DNA of 64,000 bases. It comes from Thermococcus sp. MV5. GTDB lineage: Archaea; Methanobacteriota_B; Thermococci; Thermococcales; Thermococcaceae. Both the position numbers and the translations under genes were made by a program. This document shows, in pieces, positions 16,638 to 24,939 of the stretch (positions are counted from its first letter, which is position 1; every line of letters begins with the position of its first letter). The notes below the pieces were generated by a model. The model was not told the origin of the DNA. It ran no database searches and saw only the letters and a list, made by a program, of their open reading frames with translations. The stretch spans positions 186,001-250,000 of the forward strand of contig NZ_SNUE01000003.1 in the NCBI RefSeq assembly GCF_012027425.1. The letters are read 5' to 3'.

Positions 16638-17389
16638 ATCCTTAGAATCATGAAATCTCTTCCTACAATCCCGATATCTTTTACTTTTTCTTCAAGTTCC
16701 TCATGGGTGTAGTTTGAGTGACTTATGTGAGCAAATATTGTTTTTTCTGCATCTATTTTTTGGGCCAGATTAATGGTGTCTTCAACTCCTAAATGAGTTT
16801 TTGGTATTGAGTGCTTATGTGTCATCTCAGCGACAAGCAGATCAACTCTATGAAGCTCGTTTAAAATTTCCTTATCCTTTAAAATCTCCGGTCCAGTGTC
16901 CCCAGTTATACCGATCCTCTTTTCTCCGATCTCAATGATAAATCCGCCGGAGACTTCTCCAGGTTGATGAGGGGTAGGAAAGTGTTTTATTCTAAATTTT
17001 CCAAAGTCATACCATCTGTTGAATTCGAGGTGGATGTATTTCCACTCTCTGTCGCCTAAAAACGTTTCTTGCAAGAGTTTTGCCATCTTAAGAGTTTTTT
17101 CGTGAGAATAAAAGCTTACTCTCCTAAGAATCTGTAGTTCTGGGAGACCAGCTATATGATCAAAATGGGGGTGAGTTATGAAGATCCTCTCGATTTTTTC
17201 ATTCAAGTGTTCCAGGTGGTAGTGCAGATCTGGAGAAGGGTCTATAAGAGCATTTATTTTGGAGATATACATAGAAAATCTTGTTCGTTTATACTCAGGA
17301 AATCTCCTCGCCCTGGTGCAATTTTCACAACTGCAAAAGAGTTTGGGAGTGCCACTATAAGAACCAGATCCGAGGAGAATGATCCTCAT
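16634..17389 (-). CDS. Metallo-beta-lactamase-fold hydrolase, PhnP/RNase Z-like group
   Basis: A 251-residue metallohydrolase. It opens with ILLGSGSYSGTPKLFCSCENC, a Cys-rich element as in PhnP-type cyclic phosphodiesterases, then shows the metal motif FITHPHFDHIAG, later ITGDTGPE (Asp ligand), and FAHISH near the C-terminus. PhnP acts on cyclic ribose phosphates; the archaeal substrate is unknown. The start overlaps the stop of the YgjP-like gene (ATGA), so they are an operon. It is complete in length. Confidence 0.88.
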   Translation of the reverse strand: MRIILLGSGSYSGTPKLFCSCENCTRARRFPEYKRTRFSMYISKINALIDPSPDLHYHLEHLNEKIERIFITHPHFDHIAGLPELQILRRVSFYSHEKTLKMAKLLQETFLGDREWKYIHLEFNRWYDFGKFRIKHFPTPHQPGEVSGGFIIEIGEKRIGITGDTGPEILKDKEILNELHRVDLLVAEMTHKHSIPKTHLGVEDTINLAQKIDAEKTIFAHISHSNYTHEELEEKVKDIGIVGRDFMILRI

Positions 17390-18048
17390 CTTTCTCCCTC
17401 CAGAATTTGTTTCCAGATTGGATTGTTATGAATTATTATCCACCAATTCTTAAGTTCTTTTCTTTTTCTTCTCCAATCTGGATGGAACTGGCTAACTAAC
17501 TTCCAAAATCTCTTTGAGTGGTTCATCTCTATCAAATGAGCGACTTCATGAGTTACAAGGTAATCTATAAGTTCCATGGGTAAAGCGAGCATGGCTAGAT
17601 TAAAGTTCAGATTCCCTTTTGGGGAGCAGCTCCCCCATCTTGTCTTTTGTTTACGGATGAATATCTTTTTTGGCCTGACTTTCATATATTCTGCTTTTTC
17701 ATGAATTATTGGGACTATTAGGCTCTTAAGCTCTTTTCTCAACATGCTCTCGAGGTTTTTCCCTTTGGGGAGGCTGATGATCTCATCAAAAATCTCGAAT
17801 TTTTCTCCCATTCTAATTTGATACAATTTTCCAAGATAAGGAAAACCTGAAAGTTGTTTTGCCTCTTCAATCTTTTGAAGTTTCGAGAGAATCCAGTTTT
17901 CTTTTTCTTTTAAAAATTGTTCAACTTTTTTCGTAGGAGACACTATCCAAAGTTTTCCTTCTGGAGTCACGTAAATTCTCACGTATCGTACCCTTCTCAC
18001 GTTAACTTCATATTGTATTCTCTTTCCATTAAGATTTATTTCTGGCAT
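17386..18048 (-). CDS. YgjP/DUF45-type zinc-peptidase-like protein
   Basis: A 220-residue protein. The N-terminal beta domain (VRRVRYVRIYVTPEGKLWIV) is followed by the diagnostic RQKTRWGSCSPKGNLNFN and the zinc site YLVTHEVAHLIEMNHSKRFW, in which HEVAH plus a downstream His would bind metal. This is the YgjP (M48-like, WLM/SprT-related) family; E. coli YgjP is reported as a UTP pyrophosphatase. No clear ribosome site precedes ATG 18048, so it may be leaderless. It is first in a two-gene operon with the PhnP-like hydrolase. Confidence 0.9.
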   Translation of the reverse strand: MPEINLNGKRIQYEVNVRRVRYVRIYVTPEGKLWIVSPTKKVEQFLKEKENWILSKLQKIEEAKQLSGFPYLGKLYQIRMGEKFEIFDEIISLPKGKNLESMLRKELKSLIVPIIHEKAEYMKVRPKKIFIRKQKTRWGSCSPKGNLNFNLAMLALPMELIDYLVTHEVAHLIEMNHSKRFWKLVSQFHPDWRRKRKELKNWWIIIHNNPIWKQILEGER

Positions 18049-18167
18049 GTTTCATTCTTACGTTTCTTAGGATTTAAGTGTTTATAACCTGAGAACATCC
18101 TCCTCAAGCAGAAGGTGCTAAAACATAAGGTTTAATACTTCGAGAGCGAAGTTTATTGGGAGGGAAT

Positions 18168-19271
18168 ATGAAGAAGGCACTTTATGTAATCTTAATTGCA
18201 GGATTTTTTGCCATACTTGGCTCAACCATGAGTAAATCCCCTACGTTACCTCTGTATGCTCAGAGTTTGGGGTTGAGTAAAGGGGAAATTGGAATTATTG
18301 CAGCTGCATCTACAATAACGGGTATTTTTGTAAACTTTGCTTCTGGTCTTCTAAGTGACATCTATGGAAGAAAAAGATTGCTTAAAATAAGTGGTTTTGT
18401 CTTCTTCTCAGCCCCGCTTTTGTATTTTCTTGCAGATGATGCTGTAACCCTAGCTCTGGTAAGAGCATACTATGGGATAGCAACTGCAATTTTTGTCCCG
18501 GTTTCTCTTGCATTAATAAGTGATATCTATCCTGAGAGGAAAGGCACTTTTATGGGGATTTTGAGCTCTGCGACGCTAGTGGGAAGAGCTATAGCCCCTC
18601 TACTAGCGGGAACTTTGATATACCTTGCTGGCTTTTGGATTGTCTTTATTTCATGCTCCATTTTTGGTCTCATAACATTCTCACTGACCTTTGGACTTCC
18701 TAAAGCTGAAGGAAGAATGAGAAAGTTTGAGTTTTCATTCAGCTCTGCTCTGCTATTTCTAGGTTTACTGGATGCAGCAGTCTACATGGCTTACCAAAGT
18801 ATTGAAACCTTTTTGCCACTATTTTACTTCTTGGAAGACAAAGCTTGGCTCTCTGGATTGATTCTTACAATTGAAATCTCTATAATGGCCATTGTGAAAC
18901 CTTATGCAGGATATTTGAGTGACAAAATTGGGAGAATAAAACCAATAATTGTAGGAATGGGAATGGTGAGCGTTGCAATGTTGATATTTGCTTTTTCAGG
19001 CTCTTTACCATTAATAATTGGGGGGGCTATTTTATTCTCTCTTGGAGCTTCGGTGAGTGAAGCCTCTACAAAACCCTTAGCAACTGAGATTTCAAAACTT
19101 AGAGGCACAGCCTTAGGTTTTTTGGAGAGTATAAAGGATATAGGGCAGGCATTGGGCCCTATAATAGTAGGATTTCTTGGTTTTAAAGTGGGGTTTGCTT
19201 TTGTTGGTATTTTTGGAATAGCGGCATTAGTGGTATTTATAACAGCTTTCAAGGGCATGAAGTGGGGATGA
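18168..19271 (+). CDS. MFS transporter (drug/sugar exporter type)
   Basis: A 367-residue major facilitator protein with about 12 hydrophobic helices. The loop 2-3 signature SGLLSDIYGRKRLLK and its second-half copy AGYLSDKIGRIKPI show the duplicated six-helix halves. Motif C-like GRAIAPLLAGTLIYLAG suggests drug:H+ antiporter relatives. The start at 18168 follows GGGAGGG. It overlaps the UPF0282 gene, with the next start 3 nt beyond its stop, indicating an operon. Substrate unknown. Confidence 0.9.
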   Translation: MKKALYVILIAGFFAILGSTMSKSPTLPLYAQSLGLSKGEIGIIAAASTITGIFVNFASGLLSDIYGRKRLLKISGFVFFSAPLLYFLADDAVTLALVRAYYGIATAIFVPVSLALISDIYPERKGTFMGILSSATLVGRAIAPLLAGTLIYLAGFWIVFISCSIFGLITFSLTFGLPKAEGRMRKFEFSFSSALLFLGLLDAAVYMAYQSIETFLPLFYFLEDKAWLSGLILTIEISIMAIVKPYAGYLSDKIGRIKPIIVGMGMVSVAMLIFAFSGSLPLIIGGAILFSLGASVSEASTKPLATEISKLRGTALGFLESIKDIGQALGPIIVGFLGFKVGFAFVGIFGIAALVVFITAFKGMKWG

Positions 19272-19273
19272 GC

Positions 19274-20323
19274 ATGGCGCTCTCATTTGAACCCATTTGG
19301 TTTGATTCATTAGGTGCTAAAAGCTCGTGTGTCTTGGTTAGAACTTCTGATGTATCGATCTTAATAGATCCTGGAATTGCTATTATGCAACCGAGTTTTC
19401 CAGCGAGTGAAGAAGAGAAAATCGAATGGCTTATTGAGGGTGAGAAGGCAATAAAGAGAGCCAGTGAAAGGGCTGATGTTGTTGTTATCACACACTATCA
19501 CTATGATCACTACTTTCCAAATGATTTAGACGTGTATAAAGACAAACTTCTCCTAGTTAAGGATCCAAATGAATATATAAACGATTCCCAGAGAGAACGG
19601 GCTGAGTATTTCTATTCTAATCTCTACAGGTATTTTGGAGATCTAAAATTAGAGGATATTTGGAGAAAATCGGAATCAAAGGAGTACCCAAATCCGTTAG
19701 AAGAGTTACCAATTGCATTTTCTAAAGACTTTGGTGATTACAATACGCGGAGGAAACAACTCCTTGAAAAAGGTCTCAAATGGTTCAAAAATAGGGTTAA
19801 TAAGTGGAACCAGAATCCTAGGATTCCTGAGATGAGTTTTGAGAATCTCAAAGTCATATTTGCTGATGGAGAAACATTTCAATTTGGAGACACGAAAATT
19901 AGATTTACAAGGCCCCTCTTTCATGGAATAGAGTTTTCAAGAGTGGGGTGGGTGATTTCAGTGGTGATTGAATGCAAAGAAGAAAAATTCATCCATTCAA
20001 GCGATTTGAATGGGCCAATAATAGAGGATTATGCAGATTGGATAACCAAGGAAAATCCAGATATTCTTGTTTTGGATGGTCCCATGACATACATGCTCGG
20101 TTATCTCCTTAATAAAATCAACTTAAGAAGAACAATTGAAAATGCAGTAAAAATTGTAAAGGAAATAGATGCGGAAGTCATTATCTATGATCACCACCTA
20201 CCAAGAGAGCGCCACTTTAGGGAACACACAAAAGAAGTGTGGGAAGCGGCGGAAAGACTTGATAAAAACCTTCTAACTGCTGCCGAATTTTTGGGAATGA
20301 GACCAAAGGTTTTGGGAGTTTAA
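19274..20323 (+). CDS. UPF0282-type metallo-beta-lactamase-fold protein
   Basis: A 349-residue metallohydrolase of the archaeal UPF0282 group, with ILIDPGIAIMQPS, metal motif VVITHYHYDHYFPND, later IHSSDLNGPI (Asp ligand), DILVLDGPMTYMLGY and C-terminal IIYDHHLPRERHFREH with further histidines. The start at 19274 gives the usual short N-terminus; GTG 19262 and ATG 19268 are alternatives overlapping the MFS stop. It is coupled to the MFS gene. Substrate unknown. Confidence 0.88.
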   Translation: MALSFEPIWFDSLGAKSSCVLVRTSDVSILIDPGIAIMQPSFPASEEEKIEWLIEGEKAIKRASERADVVVITHYHYDHYFPNDLDVYKDKLLLVKDPNEYINDSQRERAEYFYSNLYRYFGDLKLEDIWRKSESKEYPNPLEELPIAFSKDFGDYNTRRKQLLEKGLKWFKNRVNKWNQNPRIPEMSFENLKVIFADGETFQFGDTKIRFTRPLFHGIEFSRVGWVISVVIECKEEKFIHSSDLNGPIIEDYADWITKENPDILVLDGPMTYMLGYLLNKINLRRTIENAVKIVKEIDAEVIIYDHHLPRERHFREHTKEVWEAAERLDKNLLTAAEFLGMRPKVLGV

Positions 20324-20376
20324 TATTTGGGATATCGTTTTAACTCTTTAATTAAATTTATTTTAAGGGTGATAAA

Positions 20377-20550
20377 ATGAACATTGGGAAAGCCGACAAG
20401 CTTAGGATATACTTTAGCTGAAGACTATGCCGGCTACAACAGTCCGTTTTTGGCCCAACATGGGATCTTCTTCCCAGTAGAGGTAGAGTTTGATGGGAAT
20501 AAACGAAGAGTACTCTTTGATACAGCATCCCACGCTGACATTTTCTTTTT
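20377..20550 (+). pseudogene. Truncated, frameshifted metallo-beta-lactamase-type gene
   Basis: ATG 20377 has a good site (GGTGATAAA) and reads MNIGKADKLRIYFS before a stop. About 2 nt are missing near 20410: the next frame continues TLAEDYAGYNSPFLAQHGIF and then RRVLFDTASHADIFFF, the N-terminal region of a metallo-beta-lactamase-fold hydrolase related to YtnP/PqsE-like thiol or lactone hydrolases. The HxHxDH metal motif and everything after it are missing, because the gene runs into hairpin copy d. It is a dead N-terminal remnant of about 55 codons. Confidence 0.72.
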
Positions 20551-20580
20551 CAAGCCTCGTCCTCACGGCAGGGTAGGTCA
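20551..20580 (+). repeat. Solo IS200/IS605-type right-end hairpin (copy d)
   Basis: CAAGCCTCGTCC, TCACGG, CAGGGTAGGTCA. It sits exactly at the junction of two gene remnants, and its terminal GTCA supplies the TGA stop (20578-20580) of the minus-strand aminotransferase fragment. Confidence 0.72.
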
Positions 20581-20751
20581 TAGCTGTTTTATGAACAGTT
20601 CTGCTTTCTCTGGGATTCTTATCCTGACATATGATGAATCCAGTCCCAAGAACTCTGCCCCATTTACCACTAAAATTCCTTTTTGAAGCAAATAGTTGTA
20701 AGTGTTGAATCCTCTTTTACCAGTGAGCAGGATTTCCCTCTGAAAGTTCAT
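20578..20751 (-). pseudogene. C-terminal fragment of a class I/II aminotransferase-type protein
   Basis: About 57 codons that look like the last part of a histidinol-phosphate or CobD-like aminotransferase. NYLLQKGILVVNGAEFLGL is followed by SSYVRIRIPEKAELFIKQL, matching the common C-terminal pattern (helix, GILVRD, GxxGYVRI, ExxxxxxAL). The PLP Lys and all upstream domains are absent. GGTGATTGTT precedes ATG 20751, so a short peptide could still be made. The stop is formed by hairpin d. Family assignment is tentative. Confidence 0.55.
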
Positions 20752-20941
20752 AACAATCACCAATCAATCAAAAAGACTTAAGTACTTATAATTCTAACGA
20801 CCCGATGGGAACTAGGGTTAAGTAATTTGTTTCTACTATCGTATTTACTATTAAAAAATCAATAATACTTAGAATAATAGAAAAATCTATAAGATTTGAT
20901 ATTGTATTTAGAAATGTAAAAGCTCCATTAGGTGATACAAT

Positions 20942-21459
20942 ATGCAGTGGAAGAAACAGCTTTGTTTGATGTTGGGGTTGTTGGTGTTAAGCACTAGTTC
21001 AGCAGTAGCAAAATACATAGAGACACCAATAACTCTCCTAGGAGTATATGAAAAAGGTGGATACCTGCCTGACACAGGAGATGTCTGGATAGATGAGACT
21101 GGAGTCATAGTTTCCTCATTTAGATGGGTAAATCCCCAATTTGGTAATTACTTCCCAGGAACTTACTATGAACACGAGTTTAGAGTTGAAAATGATCCAA
21201 ACAAAGACAAAATTTCATATGGAGGGCAATATATAACAAATCTGCCAGATGGTTACGTTGACCCAGATGATCTAGTGTTGGTGGCAATGTAGAAAAGATT
21301 GTAGATGGAAAGTGGTATTATTCCTATGTGTGGATTTCTGGACCTTCTGGAGTGTATCATACAAACTGTTACTTGGAGGGGGAAGAAGGTGTTTATTTTC
21401 CATGGGCTCCTAGTCAAGGATACCCCAAGAGATACTATACACTAGTTAGGAAATATTGA
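20942..21459 (+). pseudogene. Secreted protein gene with a frameshift
   Basis: The first frame (20942-21292) gives a signal peptide (KKQLCLMLGLLVLSTSSAVA) and an aromatic-rich ectodomain with SFRWVNPQFGNYFPGTYYEH. It stops at TAG 21290. From 21271 another frame is open and continues the same style, KIVDGKWYYSYVWISGPSG and ending PKRYYTLVRKY at TGA 21457-21459. Joining the frames at about 21271-21289 gives one protein of about 172 residues. It may be a real pseudogene or a sequencing error. No family recognised. First of three genes in an accessory island. Confidence 0.6.
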
Positions 21460-21466
21460 ATTTTAT

Positions 21467-22000
21467 ATGGGATCAGATAGTCAGGTTTATACATGGAACG
21501 AGAATTTTGAAGAAAGTTTTGTTTCATCTAGTGCGGGATATCCAAAAGATGTTTCTTCTAAAAGACTATATGCACTATTGCTGAAAGAAGAAGCAACACT
21601 AAAAGATGTTGAACAGCTTTTAAGTGTTATACCAAAAAGCAAAGTTGATCGTGTTGAGACTATCATCAACACTAACGATCCTAAAATAGGAACAATAACA
21701 GTAGGCTTCAAAGTTGAGGAGAGTGCGAAAGGTTCATATTTAGACATGATAAGCAAAATATCCTCTTTACTAACATCTCTCGAGTCGAAGTTCATGGCAG
21801 ATGGGCATTTAGACGAGAATGAAAAGACTCACTTGGAGTTCTTAAGAACTACAAAAGAGAAAATGTTAGAAAAATTGAAGAATCCAAAAGTTACATGCAT
21901 AAGGTTTAAAATAATCGTAAGAAACATTGAATACACAGAATTACAAAAGCTGAAGAATACAAATGAAGTCATAGAATATATTGGAGGCACTTGGCAATGA
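21467..22000 (+). CDS. Hypothetical protein, accessory island
   Basis: A 177-residue protein with no signal peptide and no recognised family. The N-terminus is Ser/Tyr-rich (QVYTWNENFEESFVSSS). The middle is helical (KEEATLKDVEQLLSVIP, then a coiled region ISSLLTSLESKFMADGHLDE with an EF-hand-like DGHLDENEKTHLE), and the C-terminus is beta (CIRFKIIVRNIEYTELQKL). The ribosome site is weak. It begins 8 nt after the frameshifted secreted gene and overlaps the next gene by 4 nt, so the three form one transcription unit. The early residues could be the end of a longer ancestral protein. Confidence 0.6.
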   Translation: MGSDSQVYTWNENFEESFVSSSAGYPKDVSSKRLYALLLKEEATLKDVEQLLSVIPKSKVDRVETIINTNDPKIGTITVGFKVEESAKGSYLDMISKISSLLTSLESKFMADGHLDENEKTHLEFLRTTKEKMLEKLKNPKVTCIRFKIIVRNIEYTELQKLKNTNEVIEYIGGTWQ

Positions 22001-22560
22001 GAAGGAAACTAAAAGCTCTGTTGCTCTTATTTTTTCTTTTACTAATTTTGCCTCTGGGAGTAAGCTACTTAAGGCTTGCATATTACGATTACAAATACAG
22101 CAAACCAATTCAAGGGGGTAGACTGCCTAACGAAGTACTTAACAGTTCAATAAAGGGAGACGCGGATTACTCTGTTGAGGTAAGAAATGGTGTCATAATG
22201 TTGATGGAAAATAATAAGGTCGTTAAGAGTATTCAGGTTAATGTGAGCAGGGACTTCAGTGGCTATGGTCAGTATTTAATCTACAATGACACTCTTTATG
22301 TAGTAGCAGTTGTCGAGATTGGAATAGTTGGGATTGAAGGGCTTTACAGAGACATTGACATAGTTTACCATTTACAAAACCGCTATGTGTGGACATTCGA
22401 CTTAGGGAGCGGAAAGTTGAAGTGGTATTACCATGAAATCAAAGGCTGTAAGACGGGGGGCGGCTGTTATCCCTTCGACCCACAGCTAAAGCTTCAAGAC
22501 GGAAAGCTATATGTGAACTTCACACCATACGAAGACAGAACTCTGGTATTTAGTTTATAA
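21997..22560 (+). CDS. Hypothetical membrane-anchored protein, accessory island
   Basis: A 187-residue protein. An N-terminal anchor (LKALLLLFFLLLILPLGVSYL) is followed by an extracytoplasmic all-beta domain. Blade-like repeats (YSVEVRNGVIMLMENNKVVK, WTFDLGSGKLKWYYHE, LKLQDGKLYVNFTPYE) resemble PQQ-type beta-propeller blades, but only three or so are present. GCKTGGGC holds two Cys that could form a disulfide. The start at 21997 overlaps the upstream stop (ATGA). Function unknown. Confidence 0.65.
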   Translation: MRRKLKALLLLFFLLLILPLGVSYLRLAYYDYKYSKPIQGGRLPNEVLNSSIKGDADYSVEVRNGVIMLMENNKVVKSIQVNVSRDFSGYGQYLIYNDTLYVVAVVEIGIVGIEGLYRDIDIVYHLQNRYVWTFDLGSGKLKWYYHEIKGCKTGGGCYPFDPQLKLQDGKLYVNFTPYEDRTLVFSL

Positions 22561-22641
22561 CTCAGAAAGAAAACAAAAAGAAGCAAGGTCAAGCACACCT
22601 CTCCTTGTATCCGCTGCTTATCTCTGGTTTTTCTCCTCGGG

Positions 22642-23349
22642 CTACTTCAAGATAATCCTTGCATCGACTATGACCACACCTTCTCCTTCAGGGTAAACAA
22701 AGATTGGGTTAAGATCCATTTCCTTGATGTAGTCCTTAAGATCGTCAACAAGCTCTGAGACTTTTAGCATCATGTCAACAATTGCCTTCATGTCAGCTGG
22801 TGGCTCTCCTCTTGTACCTGCTAGAATTGGGTATCCGTTAATACTTTTTATCATTGTCCAGGCGTCTTTTTCTTCAATTGGAATTATCCTAAATGTGACA
22901 TCCTTGAGAATTTCTACGAAAATTCCACCAAGCCCGAACATTATCGCATGTCCAAACTGTGGGTCTTCAGTAACACCAATGATAATCTCTCTTCCGGGTT
23001 TGAGCATTGGGGCTATTAAGACACCGAGAATTTCTGCATCTGGTCTGTATTTCCTAGCGTTCTCATGGATTTCCTCCCACTTTTGTCTAAGTTCTTCATC
23101 GTTCTTTATTTTGAGCATAACGACTTTTGCATCACTTTTGTGAAGGATTTGGGGTGACATTAGCTTCATAACTATTGGATAGCCAATTTCGTTAGCATAT
23201 TTTATGGCCTCATCCACAGTTTTTGCTAGTTTCTCTTCTGGAAGGGGTAAACCATAAGCCTTCAAAACCTGTTTTGCTTCGTATTCAACTAAAGATTTCC
23301 TACCTTGAGCCAAAACTTCTTTAATCATCTTTAATGCTTCTTCTTTCAT
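22642..23349 (-). CDS. acdB: ADP-forming acetyl-CoA synthetase, beta subunit
   Basis: A 235-residue ATP-grasp subunit of acetyl-CoA synthetase (ADP-forming), which makes ATP from acyl-CoA, ADP and Pi at the end of peptide and sugar fermentation. Markers: LKAYGLPLPEEKLAKTVDEA, YPIVMKLMSPQILHKSDAKV, FGHAIMFGLGGIFVEILKDV and DLNPIFVYPEGEGVVIVDAR. Length fits the separate beta subunit. The start at 23349 follows GGAGGG. It lies 35 nt downstream of the alpha subunit gene on the same strand, so the two subunits are co-transcribed. Confidence 0.92.
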   Translation of the reverse strand: MKEEALKMIKEVLAQGRKSLVEYEAKQVLKAYGLPLPEEKLAKTVDEAIKYANEIGYPIVMKLMSPQILHKSDAKVVMLKIKNDEELRQKWEEIHENARKYRPDAEILGVLIAPMLKPGREIIIGVTEDPQFGHAIMFGLGGIFVEILKDVTFRIIPIEEKDAWTMIKSINGYPILAGTRGEPPADMKAIVDMMLKVSELVDDLKDYIKEMDLNPIFVYPEGEGVVIVDARIILK

Positions 23350-23384
23350 ATCATTCCCTCCATAATAAGGAAATAAGGGGCGGA

Positions 23385-24806
23385 TCACTCCTCATTTAAT
23401 TTTTCCAAGTATTTTGCATATTGGACGAGTCCGGCTATTGCCCTAACTCCTCTCTCGGGTGTAGGATATACTGGCACCCCTTTATCTTCGAGTATCTTTG
23501 CATAGTACTCTGTCTTTTTACCACCCATTGCAACTGCCACTATTGGTTTCTCACTCTTCTTGGCGTAGTCTGCAAGAATTTCTATAATCTCTTCTTCATT
23601 TAACAATGGTACTTGGAAGAGCACTATTATAACTATTGCGTCTACATTGGGGTCGTTTACAAAGGCCTCAATAGCGTATTTGTATCTCTGAGCATCAGTA
23701 TCGCCTACTACGTCAGTTGGATTGCCAGCTACGGCGTGTGGTGGGAAGTGCTCTTTTAGGTATTTGATGGTTTCTTCACTAAGCTCGGCCATTTTGAGTC
23801 CAAATTTTGCAACAGCATCACTTGCCATGACTCCTGCTCCGCCGCCATCAGTAATGATCCCAATTCTGTCTCCTTTTGGAAGTTTGCACTTTGCGAAGGC
23901 CTTTGCGACGTCGAACATGTGCTCAAAGTCTTCTGCCCTCAGAATTCCAGTTTGCTTAAACACAGCATCGTATATTGTATCTGCCCCAGCTAGTGATCCA
24001 GTGTGGGATGAAGCTGCTTTGGCACCGTATTCGGTTCTTCCGCTCTTGAGGGCTATCACTGGTTTTACTTTTGTTATTCTCTTTGCTGCTTCAATGAATT
24101 TTCTTCCTTCTTGTACACCTTCTATGTAAAAAGTAACAACCTTTATGCTTTCATCGTGTATGAAGTAATCCATCAAATCAGCATCGTCAACATCAAGTTT
24201 GTTACCATAGCTTACCATTTTTCCAATTCCTATATCTGCTAAGGCTGCCCAGTCGAGCATTGCTGCAGCAAAGGCCCCACTTTGGGAAACAAATGCAATT
24301 GAACCGCTTTTTGGTCTATCCATTTTTTGCTCTGGGAGAAAAACTGTGTCAACTCCAGTATCTGGGACGTACACACCAACACAATTGGGTCCTATAACTC
24401 TTATGCCATTTTCTCTTGCTATCTGGAGGATTTCTTCTTCCATTTTCTTTCCTTCTTCTCCAAGTTCCCCAAAGCCGCCCGTAATGATTATTACGGACTT
24501 TATTCCCTTTTCGGCAATTTCTCTCATGGTTTGTGGGACAAATGGGGCTGGTATGGATATTACTGCTAAATCTGTATCTTCTGGGAGTTCTTTCACACCT
24601 TTGTAAACCTTGTACCCCTCGATCTCGTCTAGCTTGGGGTTCACTGGATATATGTTTCCTTTAAAAATCCCTTGTTCTTTGTTTTTCTTAAAGTTTTCAA
24701 AAATGACGTTTCCAACCTTTCCTTTTTTATCTGTTGCTCCTATGATAGCAACAGCATTGGGTTCGAAGAAGGGTTTAAGTTCTTCGATGATTTTTGGGCT
24801 TTTCAT
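23385..24806 (-). CDS. acdA: ADP-forming acetyl-CoA synthetase, alpha subunit
   Basis: A 473-residue subunit with CoA-binding Rossmann domain at the N-terminus (AVAIIGATDKKGKVGNVIFE), succinyl-CoA-synthetase-like core (GPNCVGVYVPDTGVDTVFLP, SGAFAAAMLDWA) and the phosphorylated histidine in KAASSHTGSLAGAD. The C-terminal domain includes GNPTDVVGDTDAQRY. The start follows GGTGATACC, and the TATA CTTTTATA lies about 50 nt upstream. Acetate versus branched or aryl acid preference cannot be told from sequence alone. Confidence 0.93.
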   Translation of the reverse strand: MKSPKIIEELKPFFEPNAVAIIGATDKKGKVGNVIFENFKKNKEQGIFKGNIYPVNPKLDEIEGYKVYKGVKELPEDTDLAVISIPAPFVPQTMREIAEKGIKSVIIITGGFGELGEEGKKMEEEILQIARENGIRVIGPNCVGVYVPDTGVDTVFLPEQKMDRPKSGSIAFVSQSGAFAAAMLDWAALADIGIGKMVSYGNKLDVDDADLMDYFIHDESIKVVTFYIEGVQEGRKFIEAAKRITKVKPVIALKSGRTEYGAKAASSHTGSLAGADTIYDAVFKQTGILRAEDFEHMFDVAKAFAKCKLPKGDRIGIITDGGGAGVMASDAVAKFGLKMAELSEETIKYLKEHFPPHAVAGNPTDVVGDTDAQRYKYAIEAFVNDPNVDAIVIIVLFQVPLLNEEEIIEILADYAKKSEKPIVAVAMGGKKTEYYAKILEDKGVPVYPTPERGVRAIAGLVQYAKYLEKLNEE

Positions 24807-24939
24807 GGTATCACCTCAAAATTTCTATGAATAATCTTCCACTTGAACTTTATCTTCTTCTGTATAAAAGTTTTATGTGGGTAAAATAAGCTCTTTGATG
24901 AATTAATAAGGGCATCACTGCCCGAAAATTGAAGGAACA

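Noticed and set aside
18098-18130. Possible extra right-end hairpin between the YgjP-like and MFS genes (TTGAGGAGGATGTTC on the minus strand)
   Set aside because: The 5' arm does not pair with the 3' arm and AAGCCTCGCC is missing; too weak to count as a copy.
24900-24930. GGGCATCACTGCCC hairpin upstream of acdA
   Set aside because: A short stem close to the 3' end of the next gene; no T-run or repeat partner, likely chance.
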